Shown: piece after piece, positions 25,308-32,640 of the stretch
Position numbering within the stretch: the stretch's first letter is position 1
Layout of the letters: every line of letters starts with the position of its first letter
From: a virus
Direction: 5' to 3' (one strand)
Length of the DNA: 55,362 nucleotides
Virus record (IMG/VR): IMGVR_UViG_3300030329_004008
Span: 1 to 55,362 of that record
Notes under the pieces: generated by a model
Databases searched by the model: none
Told to the model about the DNA's origin: nothing
Seen by the model: the letters and a program-made list of their open reading frames with translations, nothing else
Made by a program: the position numbers and the translations under genes

Positions 25308-27701
25308 TTATTGTTTTTGGTTGTCTGTCAAATCTGCAACTTGCTGTTGAAGTTCTTTTCTGAGTTTCTCACTTTCAGCTCTTTCAATTGCTTGAAGAAT
25401 CTTCTGTTGAGAGTCAGTTTGCAAGTAGCTCTTTTCAAGTTTTGATTTTGTATCGTGAACTTTTTTATCGACCTCGGACGCACCTTGTAGCACCTTGGCT
25501 TTAATGCCAGCCTGTACAAGCTGTCTGGTCAATGTTTCGATTGTTCCATCTCTTTCTTTCACTTGTTCCTCCATAGCCGATACTTGCCCCTGTATTTGAG
25601 CTAACTGGCTCTTACGTTGAGCAATATTTTGCTTATTTTTTATATCAGTTTCTGCAAGTAACGCTATATCATCTATGACGCCTAATTGCATCAATTGTTT
25701 TAATTCTTCTAGATATGCCCATCTATTAATTGGCATTGTAGAGCCTGCAATAAGTCGAACATCGAACTGCGCTGATTCATAGTCCATATACTTACCTACA
25801 GCTTTGCCCATATCATTATACATCGGTATATTGATTTCCACTTCTTTAGGCTCTAGCAATGCGTTTGGTTGTATTATTCTAAATACTTTATTGCTAGTAT
25901 ATACGCTTTGCGAATACTGCATCACGCATTTGCCTACCTGTCTAAGTCCTGGTTCTATACAATTATTTAACCAGTATTTAATTCTTCTTGTACCATACTC
26001 ATCCATTGCAAGCATGCCACGATATGTTTCATGTTGAGTGCCAGTGTCTCCTTGCATTGAAGCATATATGCCCGCCAGATATTCCATATCACCCTTACCT
26101 TCTGCCACTATTTGCCCAAAAGCTGAAACAATAGGGGCTGGCATTACAGGTGTAGGAGCTTGAGCACCTGGTCTGATTGGTAATAATGCACCTGGACTAC
26201 TAGAATACTTTTCCCAATAACTAGTATCTATAGCCCCCTCTTCATGCATCCATCTAAGAGAAGAACCTAAAGATGCATTATGCACCATAAGTTGATGCGC
26301 TTTATTCATCTCGCGCTGCTTTCCTATCAATGGAGAGACTGCTGACATGGGATAAGGAGTTCCTGTCCACTTATAATGGAATGGTATTATTGGATATTCA
26401 GTTATCTTGTCTGGTAAAAATCTTTGTGATATTGTTTTATCGCCAATGACAATGGTCTGTTGAACCTTATCATCATAAAATTTTACAGCTTCAATTATCA
26501 TAGCCCTAAAGGTATGATCCTTTTCAAGGACCTTATATTCCTTTTCAGTTACTACTTTATTTTCAACCTTAGAAGCTTCATTCTGCAATTCAGACATTTT
26601 CTCTTGAGATGCATTCTGGATCTGTGTATTTATTAGTTCCTGCTCTTTTCTAAGTTCAAGCTCCATACGCTCAGGCAACATCTCACCTTCTTTTACTGCA
26701 TCTTGCATCTGCTTTTGCTTCTCCAGAAACGATACCTGCATTTCAGCTTGCATTTCCTGAATGTATACTTCCACCTGCTGTTTAATCTGTTGTAATATCT
26801 GTTCATCTGGCAGTACCCTGTAAAAGATATTCATATAGGGTAGCTTTATCTTTTCGTAACATTCAAAATACTCCAATAATTTCTCATCATGCTCATTAGA
26901 TTGCAATGAATTGCGCATATTAGTTCCTGCTTTATGCGTTACTCCTGCCGAATCTACTCCAGAGAATTGAGCTCCACTAGTATGCCCACCTCCCATTCCA
27001 GAGATAATATCTTTGTAAGAAAAATCTTTTTGATTTTCATCATATGTCTTGGTAGATAGATTGCCGTGATGATCATTTCTTGCAGATATATTATGAATCT
27101 TTCTAGCATTATCAGGGAACTTTTGCTTTAAATGCCCCAATGGAAGAACCTTTTTAATCATTATATATGCAGCATCTCTAAACAATATATCTCTACTTTT
27201 AGCATCTACATATACATCAAAGGGATCTGGCTGCTCTAATATAACCTCCCCCATACCTCTATCAGCATTAGCATCTACATTGACCATAACATAACCAACT
27301 GACTTAGTTACTGAATCATTAATAGCATTAGAAAGTAAAGCACTACCATCAGAATGATACCAAATATAGTCCGCTATATCAGAAAAGACTGCAGCCACAT
27401 CAGTATCGCTACCCTCAGCCCCGATAGCTTGCCACCGAGGCCGATTAGCGGTAGCGTAAAAATTTAGCATTTCAACTACAGGTATAATCCTATTAATAGT
27501 AAAAGTAGGCATACCTTGAGCTTCTAAAGCTTCTGTCTCTTCAGCACTTAATTGATTATCATTAGCAAAGTCAAAACCTTGCTGATTAATAAATTCCCAC
27601 TGTTGCCTCAATCCGCTTTCTGCAATCTCAAAGAGATTCAGAATTCTATCGGCAGTCTTATCGTTAATGCCTTTGTATTTACGTTTTCTCTTCCGTGCCA
27701 T
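25308..27701 (-). CDS. Portal protein, 797 aa (P22-like length)
   Basis: The N-terminus is basic (ARKRKRKYKGINDKTADRIL), followed by a portal core (MPTFTINRIIPVVEMLNFYA, DPFDVYVDAKSRDILFRDAA, QRFLPDKITEYPIIPFHYKW). A Gln/Glu/Lys-rich helical insertion lies at about 315-385. The C-terminal 110 residues form a coiled-coil barrel-like helix (EKSYLQTDSQQKILQAIERA). Length and barrel agree with P22-type portals, which form the dodecameric vertex for DNA entry and exit. The order TerL-portal-scaffold-capsid confirms the call. AAGGAG lies 4 nt before the ATG. Confidence 0.92.
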   Translation of the reverse strand: MARKRKRKYKGINDKTADRILNLFEIAESGLRQQWEFINQQGFDFANDNQLSAEETEALEAQGMPTFTINRIIPVVEMLNFYATANRPRWQAIGAEGSDTDVAAVFSDIADYIWYHSDGSALLSNAINDSVTKSVGYVMVNVDANADRGMGEVILEQPDPFDVYVDAKSRDILFRDAAYIMIKKVLPLGHLKQKFPDNARKIHNISARNDHHGNLSTKTYDENQKDFSYKDIISGMGGGHTSGAQFSGVDSAGVTHKAGTNMRNSLQSNEHDEKLLEYFECYEKIKLPYMNIFYRVLPDEQILQQIKQQVEVYIQEMQAEMQVSFLEKQKQMQDAVKEGEMLPERMELELRKEQELINTQIQNASQEKMSELQNEASKVENKVVTEKEYKVLEKDHTFRAMIIEAVKFYDDKVQQTIVIGDKTISQRFLPDKITEYPIIPFHYKWTGTPYPMSAVSPLIGKQREMNKAHQLMVHNASLGSSLRWMHEEGAIDTSYWEKYSSSPGALLPIRPGAQAPTPVMPAPIVSAFGQIVAEGKGDMEYLAGIYASMQGDTGTQHETYRGMLAMDEYGTRRIKYWLNNCIEPGLRQVGKCVMQYSQSVYTSNKVFRIIQPNALLEPKEVEINIPMYNDMGKAVGKYMDYESAQFDVRLIAGSTMPINRWAYLEELKQLMQLGVIDDIALLAETDIKNKQNIAQRKSQLAQIQGQVSAMEEQVKERDGTIETLTRQLVQAGIKAKVLQGASEVDKKVHDTKSKLEKSYLQTDSQQKILQAIERAESEKLRKELQQQVADLTDNQKQ

Positions 27702-27831
27702 CTTTCTCCTTTATCTTGGCCTTGCAAGAATTACAAACGACAAACTCCCTTGGAGGATGTGCTTCTTGTTCTAATTTAAATAATCTATTCTCAATACTCA
27801 TAATTCTTTTCCTAAGATTCTCATAATTCAT
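27679..27831 (-). CDS. Small protein with a CxxC pair, 50 aa
   Basis: Translated from the gap between terL and portal. ATG at 27831 overlaps the terL stop (ATGA); it stops TAA at 27679 inside the portal gene start (23-nt overlap). The sequence starts MNYENLRKRIMSIENRLFKL, an amphipathic helix, then PPREFVVCNSCKAKIKEKDG with one CxxC. A dimer could bind zinc. Function unknown. Translational coupling on both sides supports it as real. Confidence 0.65.
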   Translation of the reverse strand: MNYENLRKRIMSIENRLFKLEQEAHPPREFVVCNSCKAKIKEKDGTEEKT

Positions 27832-29417
27832 GCTACTACCCAAGATTTAGGTACTGGGGTTTTCTTTGAATACATGCCATCTTTATTCATTTGGATATTA
27901 GCATTAGGATGAGCATGCAAACATGCATATGCCAATGCATCAATTGTATCATCATGAGCCATCCTTGGTCCAAAGGTAATAATCTCACGATGCAAATCAT
28001 AATGCTCCTTTTTAATATGTATCTGCCCTACAGAAAATCTCTGAGCTAATACGGATTGTATCCTATCTCTCTTTGACTGTCTATTTCCAGGCTTCTCTTC
28101 TTTGAACTTAACTGTAAAATCATTCCTACGCATCATTTCTGATTGAAGAGCCTGGAAGACTGGACGTGACATAGTAGTATCTTCAATAACAAACAAATCA
28201 GGTAGAAACGCTTTATTGATCTCAAATACATGATCAACAATACCCTTTTGATCTTGACCTTGTATACCGAGAACAGGTAAGCCCCGCTGGCGCACATAGT
28301 CCAAAACATAAATACGATTAAAGCTATCAACTCCAATTGTAAGTAAGACGGAATAATCACTATCTCTCCTGTTTATGTCAGTAGCAGTATCAACACCTGT
28401 AAATACTGTAACTGGCAGTATATCACCTGACTCTTTAATGACATAAGAAATACCATCGCCCTCATTGTGAAAGAATGTTCCATCCCAATAATTGACATGG
28501 TCTCTATTGAAAACCGAATGGTCCTCACTTTGGACCTCCATCATATATTCTTGATAGAATTTGTGAGGCTGTCCAGAGTCGGCATAAAACTGTTTTTTTC
28601 TCTCTATTTCCTGTCTTCCGAACCACGAATCCCATAAAATATCTCCCTTATCATTTTCCACTTTGTACATAAGTACGTCCCAGGAAAAGTCTTCCCTATT
28701 AGCTTTTGCTTTAGCGTGGTTAACAATAAGATTGTTAATAAAACTGTCAAAATGCACAGGTGTGCCATTAACCCTAAGACGACCAGTATGAGGCTCAAGA
28801 GCAGGGAAGACAACAGCAGTAATGAGGTTAGCGTTCTTTGACCTAGCCTCTGAAGTAATGGTATTGTTTTCATCTTCGAAGTCATCGAGAACAACGAGAT
28901 CGTATCTTTTATGCAATTTAGCACCACCCCTGATGCCAGAAATATTTGATTTCGAAATGAGCTTACATCCATTGGAGAGCTCTATATCTGTTTCTGTCCA
29001 TTTCTTTCCCCTTAAATCTCCGAAGTAGTATCGGATTCTGTCATTTATTTCAATATGGGACTTGATATAATCCATATTCCCAGTAGCCAATTTAGCTGTA
29101 GCTGATATCCATCCATAGAAAAATGGCTCATCATCATCAGCAAGTCCCCATTCCTTTCTCATGCCAGCAAAACAGAAGTCTCGCATTATGTCTGCTTTTG
29201 TCAAAACCGTCTTGCCATGCCCTCTGGGCATTATAAATGCACTTTGTCTGATTGCTTTGTTATTAATCTTATCTGCTACGGTATAATGAAAAGCTGGGGT
29301 CTCTGAGCGTAAGAAGTCGTCTGGCAAAAATAATTTTCCAAAAGATATCAAGTCTTTATATGCAAGCTGCAAGTTTTCCTCTTCTTTGCTTACATTATGG
29401 AAATTCACATTAGCCAT
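27828..29417 (-). CDS. terL: Terminase large subunit, 529 aa
   Basis: The ATPase has an atypical Walker A, PRGHGKT (64-70), Walker B DLVVLDDFED (173-182) and a coupling motif RLRVNGTPVHFD (213-224). The nuclease half has the RNase H-like acidic triad: GVDTATD (about 353), FVIEDTT (about 436) and AHDDTIDALAYA (about 495). The protein translocates DNA into the procapsid through the portal and cuts it. It overlaps the preceding 31-aa ORF by 8 nt and the following 50-aa ORF by ATGA. Full length for the family, with all key residues visible. Confidence 0.96.
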   Translation of the reverse strand: MANVNFHNVSKEEENLQLAYKDLISFGKLFLPDDFLRSETPAFHYTVADKINNKAIRQSAFIMPRGHGKTVLTKADIMRDFCFAGMRKEWGLADDDEPFFYGWISATAKLATGNMDYIKSHIEINDRIRYYFGDLRGKKWTETDIELSNGCKLISKSNISGIRGGAKLHKRYDLVVLDDFEDENNTITSEARSKNANLITAVVFPALEPHTGRLRVNGTPVHFDSFINNLIVNHAKAKANREDFSWDVLMYKVENDKGDILWDSWFGRQEIERKKQFYADSGQPHKFYQEYMMEVQSEDHSVFNRDHVNYWDGTFFHNEGDGISYVIKESGDILPVTVFTGVDTATDINRRDSDYSVLLTIGVDSFNRIYVLDYVRQRGLPVLGIQGQDQKGIVDHVFEINKAFLPDLFVIEDTTMSRPVFQALQSEMMRRNDFTVKFKEEKPGNRQSKRDRIQSVLAQRFSVGQIHIKKEHYDLHREIITFGPRMAHDDTIDALAYACLHAHPNANIQMNKDGMYSKKTPVPKSWVVA

Positions 29418-29505
29418 CTAATATACTTCTTTGTAAGGCTTCCTTTTCTCCATAATCATCCATGTTCTTAAAGCTGGACATTAACTTATCTATGATATTA
29501 CTCAT
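29410..29505 (-). CDS. Micro-ORF before terL, 31 aa
   Basis: ATG at 29505 follows the TAG of the 73-aa gene directly and it stops at 29410 inside terL. The sequence starts MSNIIDKLMSSFKNMDDYGE, polar and helical. Its Shine-Dalgarno is poor (GGTAG), so any translation would be by reinitiation. It could be a coupling leader for terL rather than a functional protein. Confidence 0.45.
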   Translation of the reverse strand: MSNIIDKLMSSFKNMDDYGEKEALQRSILDG

Positions 29506-29727
29506 CTACCATTTCCCTACAGGGCATCGAGCCGCTTTTAACTTTGTTTTCAGTTTCATGAAGCATCCGCATTCCTTGCAAGTGCCTGTTGGTTTATAGA
29601 AATGCTCGCATGCTTGACACATCTCCCATCTTGCCTGAGGATCATCACTTACTAGTTTCTTTTTTAGATAACTTGCGAAGTCCTCTATCTGTCCCATGCG
29701 ATTCCCAAACTGGATGCTTCTTTCCAT
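29506..29727 (-). CDS. Zinc-ribbon small protein, 73 aa
   Basis: Cysteines are arranged CQACEHFY then CKECGCFMK, followed by RCPVGKW at the C-terminus: a four- to six-Cys zinc-binding module. Small proteins with this layout and a CPVGKW-type ending are common near phage terminase genes. The role is unknown; DNA or terminase binding is plausible. The N-terminal half is a helix (IEDFASYLKKKL). Stop is adjacent to the next micro-ORF. Confidence 0.75.
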   Translation of the reverse strand: MERSIQFGNRMGQIEDFASYLKKKLVSDDPQARWEMCQACEHFYKPTGTCKECGCFMKLKTKLKAARCPVGKW

Positions 29728-29784
29728 CCAATGGTCAAGTATGTGTAGCCTTTTCTAGGTTTTGCCATAAATTAACCTTTATCT

Positions 29785-29970
29785 TCACAGACCCATACGA
29801 CCTTTTACTTGCTTTACGCTTCTGGATAATTCGTTAATAAAATCTGCATGATCTTGCATTGTCTTTACGACATAGTTCATCCTATCGCTCAATTCTACGA
29901 TCTTCTCTGAACATTTATCGCAAGATTTATTACTTACTACTGTAGCTTCTTTTTTAGTTTCTTTACTCAT
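29785..29970 (-). CDS. Small helical protein with CDKC pair, 61 aa
   Basis: The N-terminus is Lys-rich, with one CDKC pair (residues 17-20), then a coiled coil (ELSDRMNYVVKTMQDHADFI). Function unknown. ATG overlaps the 136-aa gene by 8 nt. The 57 nt downstream of its stop have no ORF. Confidence 0.6.
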   Translation of the reverse strand: MSKETKKEATVVSNKSCDKCSEKIVELSDRMNYVVKTMQDHADFINELSRSVKQVKGRMGL

Positions 29971-30373
29971 ATAGATCTCCTATGTCTATCTCTAGTGCTT
30001 TCATTTCTTCCATTGTTGGTGCATGTTCTGCCTCAGTAAATGCTGGATTTGTCATTTTCTGCAAATTTTTTGCATCCAAATGTTGAGATATACCATGCTC
30101 TTTAAATAAATCACTATTTTGTTGAAAATATCTTATTGCTTCTCCAGTCACTTCATCCATCGTTCCATCCTCTGGAATAGTATTGAGTTTTAGAATGTTG
30201 GATATAGTATTCAAGTTCTTCTGTATTGCAGATACTTGATTGCGATTTCCTAGATCAGCTGCTCTGATCTGTTTATCTAGACTAATTACAAAGGCCTGTT
30301 CATCATCAATTGCATAAGAGCCTTCTCTACCATATGCAATGCTTCTTCCATCCAAAGTTATAAAATTAGGCAT
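29963..30373 (-). CDS. Protein of unknown function next to small terminase, 136 aa
   Basis: Begins MPNFITLDGRSIAYGREGSY and continues with a helical middle (GNRNQVSAIQKNLNTISNIL) that resembles the helical repeats of peptidoglycan-binding-like or assembly proteins, then GTMDEVTGEAIRYFQQNSDL. The latter pattern (DG.xx..T..A...FQ) recalls PG_binding_1 repeats, but the match is partial. C-terminus acidic. It overlaps the upstream gene by 8 nt. Low confidence in any function. Confidence 0.6.
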   Translation of the reverse strand: MPNFITLDGRSIAYGREGSYAIDDEQAFVISLDKQIRAADLGNRNQVSAIQKNLNTISNILKLNTIPEDGTMDEVTGEAIRYFQQNSDLFKEHGISQHLDAKNLQKMTNPAFTEAEHAPTMEEMKALEIDIGDLYE

Positions 30374-31100
30374 CTCCTTCTCCTAATAATTCTTTTCTAT
30401 CCTCTATCACTTCAGCATCCTCTGGTAGAAAGCCTTTAAATACTGCACCGCCAATAGCGGTTATTTCTTTCTGTGTTTCCTTTAAGCCCAATATGTCTGC
30501 TAGTTCAAACAAAGCTTTTAACTTATCAGAATCCTTTTCTCCAGATGAAGCTATATCTTTTATTCCTGACAATACAAATGAACTGTCTATATTAAGCTTC
30601 TCTAATACTGGCTTCAGTTCCGTTTTCATCGCAGTTCTAATCCTCTCTTGTTTTAGTAATAATGCTGCACTGCCCTTTGCATAATCTTTACTCTTAGCAT
30701 GAAAAGCTTTTGAATAAGCTTCTATATGCTCCATTCCTTGAGAAACAAATAATGCAAACAAGCGTTCTCTCACTGTCAGTCTAGCTCTTGTTTTGACAGA
30801 ATCCTCTGGATGCTTACCAGAAAAGCTATATATATTAGCTCTTCTCTCTGTATCCATAGTAACTGTGTCCCTACATACAAAAGTACCTGTACAGGTACCT
30901 ATATATTTAACTGGCTTTTGCTTTCCTGGCCTTTTTAATCGACCTTCCCTTAATACCTGAATGTAACATTCATCATCAGCTTTCACCCAATCACCCATTT
31001 CAGCATCTCTCCAATTATCAATATAGTGAAAGTCTTCAGGTAGCTCACCCTCATGATCATAGACTTGATGCTCTATGCCGCTAACTTTAAAAGTTCTCAA
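30366..31100 (-). CDS. Terminase small subunit-like protein, 244 aa
   Basis: TTG start in a TTGA overlap with the upstream gene. Residues about 1-95 form a beta-rich N-terminal module (GDWVKADDECYIQVLREGRL ... YIGTCTGTFVCRDTV). From 108 on it has a helical layout of small terminases: RARLTVRERLFALFVSQGME (helix-turn-helix-like), AAALLLKQERIRTAMKTE-type helices, then an oligomerisation helix (DSDKLKALFELADILGL) and acidic tail. The 5' position relative to terL supports DNA recognition for packaging. A 16-bp palindrome lies inside the gene. Confidence 0.7.
   Translation of the reverse strand: MRTFKVSGIEHQVYDHEGELPEDFHYIDNWRDAEMGDWVKADDECYIQVLREGRLKRPGKQKPVKYIGTCTGTFVCRDTVTMDTERRANIYSFSGKHPEDSVKTRARLTVRERLFALFVSQGMEHIEAYSKAFHAKSKDYAKGSAALLLKQERIRTAMKTELKPVLEKLNIDSSFVLSGIKDIASSGEKDSDKLKALFELADILGLKETQKEITAIGGAVFKGFLPEDAEVIEDRKELLGEGDA
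30883..30898. other. 16-bp perfect palindrome inside the small terminase-like gene
   Basis: GTACCTGTACAGGTAC is its own reverse complement. It encodes part of the TCTGT segment of the protein. Packaging-start (pac) sites of headful phages often lie inside the small terminase gene, so it is a candidate recognition site, but coding repetition alone could create it. Confidence 0.5.
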
Positions 31101-31288
31101 GCCTCACCAAGCCCATTTTCATTAATCAGCTTTATAAGTTCTTCATCGTCAAAATACTCATCATCCAATTCCATCTCCATCTCTACAGGCATAACACCTT
31201 CAGGAAGTTCCTCTTCTATATGCTCTTGAATATACTCAACCTCTTCTGTCCGATCATTATATGCGATTATCAGATGATATATCTTCAC
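31097..31288 (-). CDS. Small acidic protein, 63 aa
   Basis: GTG start with AAAGGA 5 nt upstream. Begins MKIYHLIIAYNDRTEEVEYI, a single beta-alpha opening, then becomes strongly acidic (EEELPEGVMPVEMEMELDDE). It is the first gene after the predicted late promoter and structured leader. Acidic proteins of this sort can mimic DNA, but no function is shown. TTGA overlap with the small terminase-like gene. Confidence 0.65.
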   Translation of the reverse strand: MKIYHLIIAYNDRTEEVEYIQEHIEEELPEGVMPVEMEMELDDEYFDDEELIKLINENGLGEA

Positions 31289-31306
31289 TTCATTCCTTTC
31301 CTCTAC

Positions 31307-31361
31307 TTACGCTTATTAGTGAGGGCCTTAGCCCGAACGCTCTGTTGCATCTTAAGCGTAA
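31307..31361 (-). promoter_or_regulatory. 5' leader stem-loop of the leftward late transcript
   Basis: TTACGCTTA (31307-31315) is the exact reverse complement of TAAGCGTAA (31353-31361). Inside lies GGGC-CTTA-GCCC (31323-31334). Transcription from the promoter at 31374-31403 would start near 31367, placing the 9-bp stem about six bases from the RNA 5' end. Such a 5' stem can protect mRNA from decay or serve as an antitermination signal. Function is inferred. Confidence 0.55.
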
Positions 31362-31373
31362 ATACAGTAACAT

Positions 31374-31403
31374 ATTTTACATACTTTTAGCGATATGATG
31401 CAA
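31374..31403 (-). promoter_or_regulatory. Sigma70-type promoter for the leftward (late) genes
   Basis: On the minus strand: -35 TTGCAT (31403-31398), 18-nt spacer, -10 TAAAAT (31379-31374) with TG directly before it. Predicted start near 31367. It lies in a 193-bp gene-free gap before the small terminase block. If the late genes are read by host polymerase this is the best candidate. If the virion polymerase reads them, a different signal is needed. Confidence 0.5.
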
Positions 31404-31474
31404 ATCAGCTAAGTCCTTTAAAAACAACATTGAAGGGTGCTTGCGATAATTTCGTAGAAATTGAGTAAGCAATC

Positions 31475-31492
31475 CAAACCCCTAGGGGTTTG
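31475..31492. terminator. Perfect 18-bp palindrome, possible bidirectional terminator
   Basis: CAAACCCCTAGGGGTTTG is fully self-complementary and includes the TAG stop of the 71-aa gene. Folded, it gives a 7-bp stem with a 4-nt loop (CTAG). T-runs after it are short, so termination is uncertain. The location just upstream of the late promoter would insulate the two leftward units. Confidence 0.45.
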
Positions 31493-31697
31493 TGTCTTCA
31501 ACATCTGCAGATTCAGACTCGACCTTTTCTTTAATGAACTTGTCAAATGCATCCTTAGTTCCTGTGAAGTCTAGATAGTCAGTTAAAAATTCGGTTATAG
31601 TTCCTACTTGGCTTTTGATAGCCATAACGTCAAATCCTAGTCTCTGGATGACTCTTTGGAAGTCTTTGTTCGTTGGCTTTGTTCTTTTTGTTTTCAA
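31482..31697 (-). CDS. Small helical protein with acidic C-terminus, 71 aa
   Basis: TTG start with GGAG 6 nt upstream; no ATG fits as well. N-terminus basic (KTKRTKPTNKDFQRVIQRLG), middle amphipathic, C-terminus acidic (ESESADVEDTNP). No membrane segment. It overlaps the 68-aa membrane protein gene by 68 nt in another frame. Function unknown. A CRP-like site ends 22 nt upstream of its start. Confidence 0.6.
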   Translation of the reverse strand: MKTKRTKPTNKDFQRVIQRLGFDVMAIKSQVGTITEFLTDYLDFTGTKDAFDKFIKEKVESESADVEDTNP

Positions 31698-31836
31698 TGC
31701 AATCTCCAGTTAAGTGAATGTGATCTACATCACAATAGCTTGGACAGGTGTAAGATCCCCCTGGGCAATATTCTAGATAGATTTCTCCATACCACATTAC
31801 CCCCGCGAAAATTAAGGCCAGGAGGATATTTCCCAC
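31630..31836 (-). CDS. Small membrane-anchored Cys-rich protein, 68 aa
   Basis: GTG start. An N-terminal hydrophobic span (GNILLALIFAGVMWYGEIYL) is followed by a Cys/His cluster (YCPGGSYTCPSYCDVDHIHL, then C) and a polar tail. The layout suggests an exported or membrane-anchored protein with a disulfide or metal-binding head. It could be a superinfection-exclusion or lysis factor; there is no direct evidence. Its coding sequence contains the CRP-like site at 31719-31734. Confidence 0.58.
   Translation of the reverse strand: MGNILLALIFAGVMWYGEIYLEYCPGGSYTCPSYCDVDHIHLTGDCIENKKNKANEQRLPKSHPETRI
31719..31734. promoter_or_regulatory. CRP-type operator, copy 1
   Basis: TGTGATCTACATCACA matches the CRP consensus half-sites TGTGA and TCACA exactly with N6 spacing, and 15 of 16 bases of the ideal palindrome TGTGATCTAGATCACA. 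It lies 22 nt upstream of the 71-aa gene start and inside the 68-aa gene. No good -10 sits at a standard class I or II distance, so activation, repression or looping with copy 2 remain open. Confidence 0.65.
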
Positions 31837-31839
31837 TAG

Positions 31840-32052
31840 TTAATTCTTCCTAGTGAATATCCATGCTCCTATATTCAGCATTGCGATAGACAGTATAATC
31901 ACTCCAGCACCGAGCATATAGTAATACATATTTATTATCCCCATGCCAAGATTAAGCCATCTGATTGATTGAAAGATTTCATCTCTTTTCATTTTCTCAC
32001 CAAGCAATGCAAGGCCTTTAAGAAATTCAAGTATGCTAGACCAAGCACGCAT
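31840..32052 (-). CDS. Small membrane protein, 70 aa
   Basis: An amphipathic N-terminal helix (MRAWSSILEFLKGLALLGEK) is followed by one long or two short hydrophobic segments (about 33-66, INMYYYMLGAGVIILSIAML, then NIGAWIF). It is the first leftward gene after the divergent control region, so probably expressed early, before the structural genes. Function unknown; host envelope modification or superinfection exclusion are possible. ATG start. Confidence 0.6.
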   Translation of the reverse strand: MRAWSSILEFLKGLALLGEKMKRDEIFQSIRWLNLGMGIINMYYYMLGAGVIILSIAMLNIGAWIFTRKN

Positions 32053-32066
32053 TTACGTCCCCTTTG

Positions 32067-32072
32067 ATTATA
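32067..32072 (-). promoter_or_regulatory. Leftward -10 element of the divergent control region
   Basis: The minus strand carries a perfect TATAAT (32072-32067), predicted start near 32060, 8 nt before the ATG of the 70-aa membrane protein gene, so the leader would be very short. The -35 is poor (TTAACG at 19 nt), as expected for an activator-dependent promoter. CRP-like copy 2 is centred about 56 bp upstream of the start, half a helical turn off the usual -61.5. Confidence 0.4.
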
Positions 32073-32108
32073 GGTAAATATATATGGATTGCGTTAACTT
32101 TGCAACTA

Positions 32109-32124
32109 TGTGAGCTACATCACA
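32109..32124. promoter_or_regulatory. CRP-type operator, copy 2
   Basis: TGTGAGCTACATCACA has both exact CRP half-sites and differs from copy 1 at one base only (spacer position 1). It lies between the divergent -10 elements at 32067-32072 (leftward) and 32171-32176 (rightward). This is the expected location for a shared activator of both arms. Confidence 0.7.
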
Positions 32125-32148
32125 AATAAGGAGGAGAAGTTTCAAAAA

Positions 32149-32176
32149 TTGGGGGATTTTAGTGTGTGACTAGAAT
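32149..32176 (+). promoter_or_regulatory. Candidate rightward early promoter
   Basis: -35 TTGGGG (32149-32154), 16-nt spacer, -10 TAGAAT (32171-32176, five of six consensus bases). Start near 32183, leaving a 70-nt leader before the first early gene, whose Shine-Dalgarno is AGGAGA. The weak -35 fits an activated promoter, with CRP-like copy 2 centred at about -66. Confidence 0.45.
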
Positions 32177-32253
32177 TCAAACACCATCGGGTATGCACGG
32201 GTTTTTCTTGAATAGAAACTCGTTAACTTTCAATTAAAATAGGAGACATTACA

Positions 32254-32586
32254 ATGAAACATTGGTTCTTAGCAGCACTCAAATGGTCTGAAAAAATGGG
32301 TCAACCATTCTACTCTACATCCTTGCGTACTTACGAGGCACCAAACAAGTCTGGACAGCAAAGGGTGATGCAACCTGCAAAGCAACAAGTAGATGGTGCA
32401 CCACAATGCCAAGTCTACTTCGGCAGTGGAGTTGAAGACCACCAGAGAGCCGACAAATTCGCATACATCTACACAGGTCCCGAGACAAAGGACAACTACA
32501 TCATGTCCGAGGACGAGTACAAGGCGTCTGCTACCCGCAAACCTGAGACGAAGACTGCGAGCACAGCCTCTGCGAAGACAACATAG
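32254..32586 (+). CDS. First early protein, 110 aa, codon-optimised
   Basis: Unrecognised. Begins MKHWFLAALKWSEKMGQPFY and ends in a Lys/Thr/Ala/Ser-rich tail. Its codon use is unlike the rest of the genome: C- or G-ending codons dominate (TAC, AAC, ATC, TTC, GAG, AAG), as in highly expressed gammaproteobacterial genes. It is first in the rightward operon and is followed at once by a terminator-like hairpin, so a short, abundant message is likely. A host-takeover protein made at high level is a reasonable inference. Recent acquisition from a higher-GC source is the alternative. Confidence 0.75.
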   Translation: MKHWFLAALKWSEKMGQPFYSTSLRTYEAPNKSGQQRVMQPAKQQVDGAPQCQVYFGSGVEDHQRADKFAYIYTGPETKDNYIMSEDEYKASATRKPETKTASTASAKTT

Positions 32587-32610
32587 GGGGACATTTCGTC
32601 CCTTCTTTCT
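32587..32610 (+). terminator. Intrinsic terminator after the first early gene
   Basis: GGGAC (32588-32592), loop ATTTC, GTCCC (32598-32602), then TTCTTTCT. It begins two bases after the stop codon of the 110-aa gene. A compact 5-bp GC stem extendable by a G-T pair. Confidence 0.65.
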
Positions 32611-32640
32611 ACTACATAATAATGCCGTAGACTCCATACT

